This document shows, piece by piece, positions 15,370-20,691 of a DNA stretch of 20,691 nucleotides (within the stretch, counting starts at the first letter, position 1; every line of letters begins with the position of its first letter). Below the pieces are notes generated by a model, which searched no databases, had not been told where the DNA came from, and saw only the letters and a list, made by a program, of their open reading frames with translations. The DNA comes from Eubacterium sp. GTDB lineage: Bacteria > Bacillota > Clostridia > Lachnospirales > Lachnospiraceae. Both the position numbers and the translations under genes were made by a program. The stretch covers positions 4,520 to 25,210 of the forward strand of contig DOVJ01000220.1 of NCBI GenBank assembly GCA_003520145.1, given 5' to 3'.

Positions 15370-15945
15370 CTATCTAAGTCCTGCAAAGCCGATAAAAGCT
15401 ATACTCATGAGACCTGCAGTGATCATAACTATAGGCATGCCTCTAAAAGGAAGAGGTACTTCACTCTCATCTATTCTCTCTCTTATACCCGCAAGTATGC
15501 ATATAGCAAGGGTAAATCCTACAGATGTCGCAAAACCGTTAGCAACGGACTCAAGGATATTGTAACTATTCTGCACATTGAGAAGAACCACACCAAGAAC
15601 CGCACAGTTAGTAGTTATAAGCGGCAGATACACGCCCAGCGCATCATAGAGCTTAGGCGAATACTTCTTGATCACAAGTTCCGAAAACTGCACAAGTGCA
15701 GCTATAACAAGTATAAATACGATCGTGTTCAGATATGTCAGATCAAGCGGCATAAGAAGGAACTTGTATATGAGGCTCGCAATCAATGATGATATGGTTA
15801 TAACAAATGTTACGGCCACACCCATACCAAGTGCCGAACTGCTCTTTTTAGAAACTCCAAGGAAAGGACACAAGCCGAGGAACTGACTCAATACAACGTT
15901 ATTGATAAGTGCGGCTGTTATCATGATGAATATTATTCCACTCAT
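15370..15945 (-). CDS. rnfA: Rnf complex membrane subunit RnfA
   Basis: This 191-residue integral membrane subunit has six hydrophobic segments. The conserved stretch NNVVLSQFLGLCPFLGVSK carries C26, and LITTNCAVLG carries C114; in Rnf structures the RnfA-RnfE pair holds a [2Fe-2S] cluster in the membrane using such cysteines. Together with RnfE it forms the pseudo-symmetric ion-translocating core. The start at 15945 has AGGAGGG with 8 bases of spacing and lies 1 base after the rnfE stop. The length is typical for the family. Confidence 0.96.
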   Translation of the reverse strand: MSGIIFIMITAALINNVVLSQFLGLCPFLGVSKKSSSALGMGVAVTFVITISSLIASLIYKFLLMPLDLTYLNTIVFILVIAALVQFSELVIKKYSPKLYDALGVYLPLITTNCAVLGVVLLNVQNSYNILESVANGFATSVGFTLAICILAGIRERIDESEVPLPFRGMPIVMITAGLMSIAFIGFAGLR

Positions 15946-15946
15946 A

Positions 15947-16636
15947 TCACATTCCCTCCTTTACAGATTCTGCCTTCTCGCACTTAGAAGAACACTTTGA
16001 GCAATCCTGCATACAGCCGCTTTCAGGCACCTTCTTACCCTTAGACATAAATGCCGCATTACGTATCGCAATCATGGCAGCAAGCATGAAGAAAGCTCCC
16101 GGTGCAAGTACGAATATAGAAACAGGAGTAAATCCTATCTTATCAAGTCCAATACCATGCTCGAATACTGTTCCGGCACCGATAAGTTCTCTTAAGCCGC
16201 CAAGTATGGTTATCGCAAGTGTAAATCCAAGTCCCATACCAAGTCCGTCAAAGAATGACAAAACCGGCGGATTCTTAGACGCATAGCTCTCTGCACGTCC
16301 AAGAATTATACAGTTTACAACTATAAGCGGTATATATATACCAAGTGCCGTATATACCGATGGCACATAAGCCTCAAGCAGGAACTGTATCATAGTAACA
16401 AATGTAGCTACGATAACGATATATGCAGGTATTCTGACTCTTCCCGGTATCACCTTGCGAAGAAGTGATATAAAGAGGTTAGATAAAGCCAAAACCACTG
16501 TAGAGGCAAGTCCCATGCCCAGACCATTAGTTGCCGATGTCGTTACAGCAAGTGTAGGACACATGCCTAGTGTAAGGACCAGTGTAGGATTCTCCTTGAT
16601 AACACCATTGTAGATTCTTTCGAAACATTTGTTCAT
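15947..16636 (-). CDS. rnfE: Rnf complex membrane subunit RnfE with Cys-rich tail
   Basis: This 229-residue homologue of RnfA has C26 in LTLGMCPTLAVTTSA and C109 in LIVVNCIILGR, the candidate ligands of the intramembrane [2Fe-2S] cluster shared with RnfA. Six membrane segments span about 15-195. Unusually, a cytoplasmic-looking C-terminal tail (about 198-229) carries C208, C212, C215 and C219 in the pattern C-x3-C-x2-C-x3-C, which could bind a metal or an iron-sulfur cluster. I do not recall this as a standard RnfE feature. The ATG at 16636 overlaps the rnfG stop by one base (TGATG), with GGAGG 9 bases upstream. Confidence 0.95.
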   Translation of the reverse strand: MNKCFERIYNGVIKENPTLVLTLGMCPTLAVTTSATNGLGMGLASTVVLALSNLFISLLRKVIPGRVRIPAYIVIVATFVTMIQFLLEAYVPSVYTALGIYIPLIVVNCIILGRAESYASKNPPVLSFFDGLGMGLGFTLAITILGGLRELIGAGTVFEHGIGLDKIGFTPVSIFVLAPGAFFMLAAMIAIRNAAFMSKGKKVPESGCMQDCSKCSSKCEKAESVKEGM

Positions 16637-17256
16637 CAGTTTGCACCTCCATTCACATCCGGAAGTGACGCAATCTTGATGTAGTCATATGCAACTATAG
16701 ATGCATTGACCGCATTAGTCACTGCGTTGGTAGTAATAGTTGCCGACGATATAGCGTCAATCTCGGAATCCTTAGTGGCACCAGACTTAGTATATACAAA
16801 CTTATCAACCTTGCGTCCCGCAAACTGCTCATAGAATTCAGGCTTCTTCGCGTTCATACCAAGACCTGCTGTTTCGTTGATAGTCAATATCGAGATTCCG
16901 TTGATCGTTCCGTCGGACTTGATAGCGCTTACCAAAGTGATATCTCCGCCATAACCTTCATTATCAGTTATAGTTATAAGATATCCAAGCAATTCATCAT
17001 TCTTATACGCCTTAATAACAGAATCGACAGAACAGGTTTCATAATAATCACTGCCCTCAAGCATGAGCTTATAATTAGCATCCATCTCTTCAAAGCGATC
17101 TGCATCAGGCATGACAGCCTTATAAGCCTTATTCTTCGCTTCCTCATGCTGACGCTTAATAGGCTCTTTGGTGATATTGTTTACAAAGCCAAGAAGACAG
17201 CCTGCAACTACAGTAATAAGAAATAAGACAAATATATCCTTAATATCCTTCTTCAT
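16636..17256 (-). CDS. rnfG: Rnf complex flavoprotein subunit RnfG
   Basis: This subunit of 206 residues has one N-terminal membrane anchor (about 8-26) and an extracellular-side FMN domain. The covalent flavinylation motif reads IDAISSATITT, with the acceptor threonine at about T173. INETAGLGMNAKKPEF is the conserved segment before it. It passes electrons within the Rnf complex between RnfD and the membrane core. I chose the ATG at 17256 over the GTG at 17259 because AAGGAGG lies 7 bases from it; it shares one base with the rnfD stop (TGATG). The ribosome binding site is embedded in the last rnfD codons. Confidence 0.95.
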   Translation of the reverse strand: MKKDIKDIFVLFLITVVAGCLLGFVNNITKEPIKRQHEEAKNKAYKAVMPDADRFEEMDANYKLMLEGSDYYETCSVDSVIKAYKNDELLGYLITITDNEGYGGDITLVSAIKSDGTINGISILTINETAGLGMNAKKPEFYEQFAGRKVDKFVYTKSGATKDSEIDAISSATITTNAVTNAVNASIVAYDYIKIASLPDVNGGAN

Positions 17257-18197
17257 CACTTAGCCTCCTTCTTCAAAGACTTTGCTCCAAATGCTCTCGG
17301 AACACAGAACTTGTCTATGATCGGAACCAAGAGGTTACAGAATATGATTGCAAAAGACACTCCCTCAGCGCTCTTTCCATAGATTCTGAATATGGCTGTA
17401 AGTACACCTAAAAGTATACCATATACCACTCTGCCTCTTTTTGATATCGGTGAAGTGACATAATCAGTTGCCATGAAGAAGGCTCCGATCATGAGACCAC
17501 CGCCGCATATATGGCCGAGAATATACTGAGGATCAAATCCTTTATCACCAAATATGATCACAAATACAACAAGCGAAGCTATATAGAAAAAAGGAATTCT
17601 GAAATCTATGATTTTCTTAACGATAAGATATAATCCGCCAAGCAAAAGTGCAAGTGCAGAAGTCTCTCCTATCGTACCACCTGTTGTTCCAAGAAACATC
17701 CTCATGACATCATATTCTTCGCCATTCTTAAGTGCTGTAAGAGGTGTAGCGCTTGATACACCATCATACACAAAGTTCGTCATAGGTCCTGCAAATGACA
17801 CAACCATGAAGCACCTTGCAGCAAGTGCAGGATTCATAAAGTTATGTCCCAAGCCACCATACAGCTGCTTCACAACGATTATGGCAAACATAGCGCCAAT
17901 GATTACAAAGCCTATATTAATCGTGTGCACAAGATTAAGGCCGAGAAGCAAACCTGTAACCGCAGCACTATAATCGCCAACAGTTATCTTCTTCTTCGTA
18001 AAGTATTCATACATCGCCTCAGAAGCAACGCATGTCAAAACAGATACAAGAACAACTATCAAAGCTCTGTATCCGAAATTATATATACCGAATATCGTTG
18101 CCGGCATAAGTGCCATCAACACATCAAACATGATATCCGATGTAGATGTATTATCTCTTATATGGGGTGCTGATGACACCCTTTTCAAACTACTCAT
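17256..18197 (-). CDS. rnfD: Rnf complex membrane flavoprotein subunit RnfD
   Basis: This 313-residue integral membrane subunit resembles NqrB. Conserved features are the PHIRD segment near the N-terminus, GHNFMNPALAARCF (about 117-130), and the flavinylation site DGVSSATPLTAL with the likely FMN-bearing threonine T151. Late segments include MATDYVTSPIS and GKSAEGVSFAI. It carries flavin in the electron path across the membrane. The start at 18197 has AGGTGG with about 4 bases of spacing, 16 bases after the rnfC stop. Length and motifs are complete. Confidence 0.96.
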   Translation of the reverse strand: MSSLKRVSSAPHIRDNTSTSDIMFDVLMALMPATIFGIYNFGYRALIVVLVSVLTCVASEAMYEYFTKKKITVGDYSAAVTGLLLGLNLVHTINIGFVIIGAMFAIIVVKQLYGGLGHNFMNPALAARCFMVVSFAGPMTNFVYDGVSSATPLTALKNGEEYDVMRMFLGTTGGTIGETSALALLLGGLYLIVKKIIDFRIPFFYIASLVVFVIIFGDKGFDPQYILGHICGGGLMIGAFFMATDYVTSPISKRGRVVYGILLGVLTAIFRIYGKSAEGVSFAIIFCNLLVPIIDKFCVPRAFGAKSLKKEAK

Positions 18198-18213
18198 AAT
18201 TCCACCTTCTTAT

Positions 18214-19524
18214 CTACTTCTTCTTAGCAGCAAGAGCTGTTTTTCTCATAGTTTTGATCCTATGAGTAAGCGGTCTCTTCGCAGGACATATATAAGAGCA
18301 ACAGCCACATTCACAACACTCAAGACCGTTATTCTGAACGAATTCATCCATCATGTTCTTTCTTGCTAACTCCGCAAGCTTAAAAGGTTGCACATGTCCC
18401 GGACATACTTCTGCACACCTTCCACATCTTATACATGCGCTCTCTTCTTCAGGAACTTCATCCTCCTTAAGAGCAAGAAGAGCAGATACACCCTTAGCTA
18501 CAGGCACATGATAATCTGCCATGGCTATACCCATCATAGGACCGCCGCATATTATCTTACCTGGCTCACAATTAAAGCCTTCAGATGCATCAACAAGTTC
18601 CGAAAGGTCAGTTCCGAGAAGTACACTGTAAACCTGAGGCTTATTAACAGTCTCTCCTGTTATGGTAACAAGTCTCTCTATAAGAGGTCTTCCGTTGTAC
18701 AAAGCATCATATACTGCATGCATTGTATCAACATTCTGAACCACGCAGCCTGCATCAGCAGGAAGCATCTTGGAATTAATCTCTCTTTTAGTCAAAGCAT
18801 ATATGAGGAATCTCTCACCACCCTGAGGATACTTAGTCTTAACAGTCTCAACACTTATCCTGTCATATCCGCTTACACAAGCCTTCATAGCCTTAATAGC
18901 TTCAGGCTTATTATCCTCTATCGCTATGATACCTTTGGCCTTCGGGAATATCCTAAGCACAGCATCTAAGCCCTTAACAATAGTCTCAGGCTCTTCTATC
19001 ATACGTCTGTAATCAGAATTGAGATAAGGCTCACACTCAGCACCGTTAACAAGCACATAATCTATGCTGTCAGGTTCCTTGACAGAGAGCTTAACATGAG
19101 TAGGAAATGTTGCGCCGCCAAGACCAACTATTCCAGCCTCCGCAACAGCATCTATGATTTCCTTAGGAGAAAGACTATTAACATCCTTCTTAAGAGCCTC
19201 ATAATCAACACTTTCATATAATCCATCATTCTCAACAACTATGGACAACACCTTATTCTGGCCTGCCACAAGCCTGCTCTCGATATTCTTAACAGTACCC
19301 GATACAGACGAGTGGATATTGGCAGACACAAATCCACCAGCCTTGGCAATCATCTGCCCCTGCAATACTCTGTCGCCCTTCTTGACAAGTGCGGTCGCTG
19401 GCGCACCTATATGCTGGGACAAAGGATATACAAGATCCTTCGTCGGCAGAAGCCTCACTATCTTATTGTCACTTGATAACTTTTTTCCACCTCTGGGATG
19501 GACGCCACCTCTAAAAGATAACAT
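18214..19524 (-). CDS. rnfC: Rnf complex NADH-binding subunit RnfC
   Basis: This 436-residue peripheral subunit starts MLSFRGGVHPRGGK. It has the NADH/FMN-binding segment GIVGLGGATFPTHVKL (131-146), the loop VNGAECEPYLNSDYR, and two [4Fe-4S] motifs, C364/C367/C370/C374 and C403/C406/C409/C413. It exchanges electrons with NAD+/NADH at the cytoplasmic face. I chose the ATG at 19524 because GGAGG lies 4 bases upstream and FRGGVHP is the family's usual beginning; an open reading from 19605 would run through the promoter region. It is first in the operon rnfC-D-G-E-A-B, which continues into ruvA and ruvB. Confidence 0.96.
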   Translation of the reverse strand: MLSFRGGVHPRGGKKLSSDNKIVRLLPTKDLVYPLSQHIGAPATALVKKGDRVLQGQMIAKAGGFVSANIHSSVSGTVKNIESRLVAGQNKVLSIVVENDGLYESVDYEALKKDVNSLSPKEIIDAVAEAGIVGLGGATFPTHVKLSVKEPDSIDYVLVNGAECEPYLNSDYRRMIEEPETIVKGLDAVLRIFPKAKGIIAIEDNKPEAIKAMKACVSGYDRISVETVKTKYPQGGERFLIYALTKREINSKMLPADAGCVVQNVDTMHAVYDALYNGRPLIERLVTITGETVNKPQVYSVLLGTDLSELVDASEGFNCEPGKIICGGPMMGIAMADYHVPVAKGVSALLALKEDEVPEEESACIRCGRCAEVCPGHVQPFKLAELARKNMMDEFVQNNGLECCECGCCSYICPAKRPLTHRIKTMRKTALAAKKK

Positions 19525-19552
19525 GTTTCCTCCGATTATACTCCAATCAATG

Positions 19553-19615
19553 ATAATTCTATCATATTTTCGTGCGGATTTCCATAACATTTTGCCTTCA
19601 TACACTTAGAATTAT
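19553..19615. repeat. 9-bp inverted repeat between rnfC and the yprB-like gene
   Basis: ATAATTCTA (19553-19561) and its perfect complement TAGAATTAT (19607-19615) are 45 bases apart. The left arm also belongs to a compact dyad ATGATA-ATTC-TATCAT (19550-19565). The arms lie over the proposed rnfC -10 box and upstream of the divergent promoter, the position expected for a regulator site. The DNA is AT-rich, so chance is possible. Confidence 0.35.
19561..19566 (-). promoter_or_regulatory. Possible -10 box of the rnf operon
   Basis: Read on the minus strand, TATGAT lies about 36 bases before the rnfC ATG, which leaves room for a short leader and the GGAGG site. No good -35 box is found 16-18 bases further upstream (TGTTAT at best), so the promoter may be weak or activator-dependent. 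It overlaps the dyad ATGATA-ATTC-TATCAT. Confidence 0.35.
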
Positions 19616-19628
19616 GCGATTTGTGAAC

Positions 19629-19657
19629 TTGACTAATAACAAATCCCACCCTATAAT
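19629..19657 (+). promoter_or_regulatory. Sigma-A promoter of the yprB-like gene
   Basis: TTGACT (19629-19634) is 17 bases from a perfect TATAAT (19652-19657). Only 7 bases separate the -10 box from the ATG at 19665, so transcription should begin at or within a base or two of the start codon. Confidence 0.8.
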
Positions 19658-19664
19658 TAGTATC

Positions 19665-20645
19665 ATGAAGAAGATCACTTACGATCTGCCACCGCAGATT
19701 ACAATCAAAGAAAACTGCATATACTTAGACATAGAAACTACAGGCCTCAGCAAAAAACGCGACCGTATATACCTTATCGGTCTTGCCAAATGTTCTGGCA
19801 TAACTCAGTTTTTTGCTGAAAGTCTCGATGAAGAAAGTCTTATCTTACAGGAACTTCTATCCTTTATCGAAGGTTGCGATGCAATATACACATACAATGG
19901 AACATCCTTTGATCTTCCTTTTTTGAACACAAGGCTTAAAGCTAATAACCTACCATCTATGCCTGACATAAAGCACACAGACCTATATATATCAGCAAGG
20001 AATCTAAAGCCCGTACTTCGATCAGACAATATCAGGCAACGTGATATCGAGAAGATCATGGGAATAGAATCAGAAGACACAAGCGATGGTGCTATGGCAG
20101 TCAAGGATTACTTCATGTATCTTGCAGTCAAAGACGAAGACGCGCTAAAGCGTATACTTCTTCACAATTACTGTGATTTAACAGGTTTGACAGCTCTTAC
20201 TGACATAACTATATATGACGATTTTTTTAAGGATCCTATTCCCTACATAGATACTATCGATGTCACAAGAGGCGATGCGCTATCTATCCATGCGATGCTT
20301 AAAATCCAGGTAAAACCAGATATATACTTTGAATCTCCTGATTACTCCTATGCACTCAATGGGTATTCACTCGATATAACCTATGTACTTAACGATAATA
20401 AAGGAAAGCTCTACTACCCAAACTATAAGGATTATTATTACCTTCGGGTTGAGGGTTACGCAATTCACAAGAGTATAGCAACATATGTAGATAAAAACTT
20501 CAGGCAAAAAGCAGATCTAAGCAACTGCTTTACACTGTTTGACGCAGGGCTTATAGACAATAATAACACAAAGAGCACATACCCCCTCATAAAGAACGCC
20601 ATACAGCATTCTTATGTATCACTTAAGAACAAAAAAGAATCGTAA
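19665..20645 (+). CDS. YprB-like ribonuclease H-like (DnaQ-fold) exonuclease
   Basis: This 326-residue protein starts MKKITYDLPP. It contains a DnaQ/RNase_H_2-type 3'-5' exonuclease domain: D22 and E24 in YLDIETTGLS, D83 in YNGTSFDLPFL, and a closing HNYCD motif with D171. It should cut nucleic acid with two metal ions; the natural substrate is unknown. A C-terminal extension (about 185-326) with PNYKDYYYLRVEGYAIHKSIATYVD is not catalytic, and I believe it recurs in Lachnospiraceae homologues. The ATG at 19665 fits the family's N-terminus. It has no ribosome binding site and lies 8 bases past the -10 box, so the mRNA is predicted to be leaderless. An ATG at 19614 would place the promoter inside the gene and also lacks a ribosome binding site. 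Confidence 0.85.
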   Translation: MKKITYDLPPQITIKENCIYLDIETTGLSKKRDRIYLIGLAKCSGITQFFAESLDEESLILQELLSFIEGCDAIYTYNGTSFDLPFLNTRLKANNLPSMPDIKHTDLYISARNLKPVLRSDNIRQRDIEKIMGIESEDTSDGAMAVKDYFMYLAVKDEDALKRILLHNYCDLTGLTALTDITIYDDFFKDPIPYIDTIDVTRGDALSIHAMLKIQVKPDIYFESPDYSYALNGYSLDITYVLNDNKGKLYYPNYKDYYYLRVEGYAIHKSIATYVDKNFRQKADLSNCFTLFDAGLIDNNNTKSTYPLIKNAIQHSYVSLKNKKES

Positions 20646-20651
20646 ATCAGC

Positions 20652-20691
20652 AAAAGAGACCATCACACTTTTTAGTGTGACAGTCTCTTTT
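20652..20691. terminator. Strong intrinsic terminator after the yprB-like gene
   Basis: AAAAGAGAC (20652-20660) pairs with GTCTCTTTT (20683-20691), and TCACACT (20663-20669) pairs with AGTGTGA (20674-20680) around a TTTT loop; CA faces CA between the two stems. Because the arms carry A-runs and T-runs at opposite ends, it can stop transcription from both directions, which hints at a convergent gene just outside the window. It begins 6 bases after the stop codon. Confidence 0.92.

Noticed and set aside
19535..19540. Perfect TATAAT on the minus strand just before rnfC
   Set aside because: It is only about 10 bases from the rnfC ATG, so transcription would start inside or after the ribosome binding site; no -35 box is present at the right distance.
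1..20691. Mobile elements, CRISPR arrays, phage genes or defence systems
   Set aside because: No transposase, integrase, direct-repeat array, terminal inverted repeats or known defence-gene signatures were found; gene content is housekeeping in character.

Overview
The window looks like chromosomal backbone DNA of a strictly anaerobic, low-GC Gram-positive bacterium, most likely a Lachnospiraceae-type Clostridia. The evidence is the rnfCDGEAB ferredoxin:NAD+ oxidoreductase operon, strong AGGAGG-type ribosome binding sites, the pairing of UPF0210 with UPF0237, a large U32 peptidase beside zapA and a SEDS gene, and a YprB-like nuclease with a long C-terminal extension. Isoleucine ATA codons are frequent throughout. 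I see no mobile element, phage gene, CRISPR array, riboswitch or rRNA. No gene-free stretch reaches 300 bases; the longest, 19525-19664, is 140 bases and holds divergent promoters.

Almost everything from 19524 down to 84 is on the minus strand, so it reads right to left. (1) rnfC-rnfD-rnfG-rnfE-rnfA-rnfB encode the membrane complex that couples ferredoxin oxidation to NAD+ reduction and ion export. They run with 1-16 base gaps or overlaps into ruvA-ruvB (Holliday junction branch migration). (2) A strong extended -10 promoter just after ruvB starts a cell-envelope and division group: zapA, a U32 peptidase-family gene, a SEDS (FtsW/RodA) glycosyltransferase, a class B penicillin-binding protein remnant without catalytic motifs, and a 76-residue unknown protein. 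(3) A tRNA-Leu(CAA) on the plus strand has its own consensus promoter. Its likely terminator lies inside the opposing small gene. (4) A second minus-strand group follows: an anti-sigma-like zinc-finger membrane protein, polA, coaE, a membrane diguanylate cyclase, a WalJ/YycJ-like metallo-hydrolase, an ACT-domain protein and its UPF0210 partner. At the left edge the last gene meets the end of a plus-strand gene, and the two share the bases TTAA as stop codons. (5) At the right edge a plus-strand YprB-like exonuclease is transcribed divergently from rnfC. Its promoter is so close to its ATG that the mRNA should be leaderless. It ends in a strong, nearly symmetric terminator.

The most interesting points are the catalytically dead PBP-like partner of an intact-looking SEDS enzyme, the leaderless yprB-type gene, the tRNA terminator embedded in an opposing coding sequence, a four-cysteine tail on RnfE, and an anti-sigma-like gene overlapping polA with no sigma factor in view.
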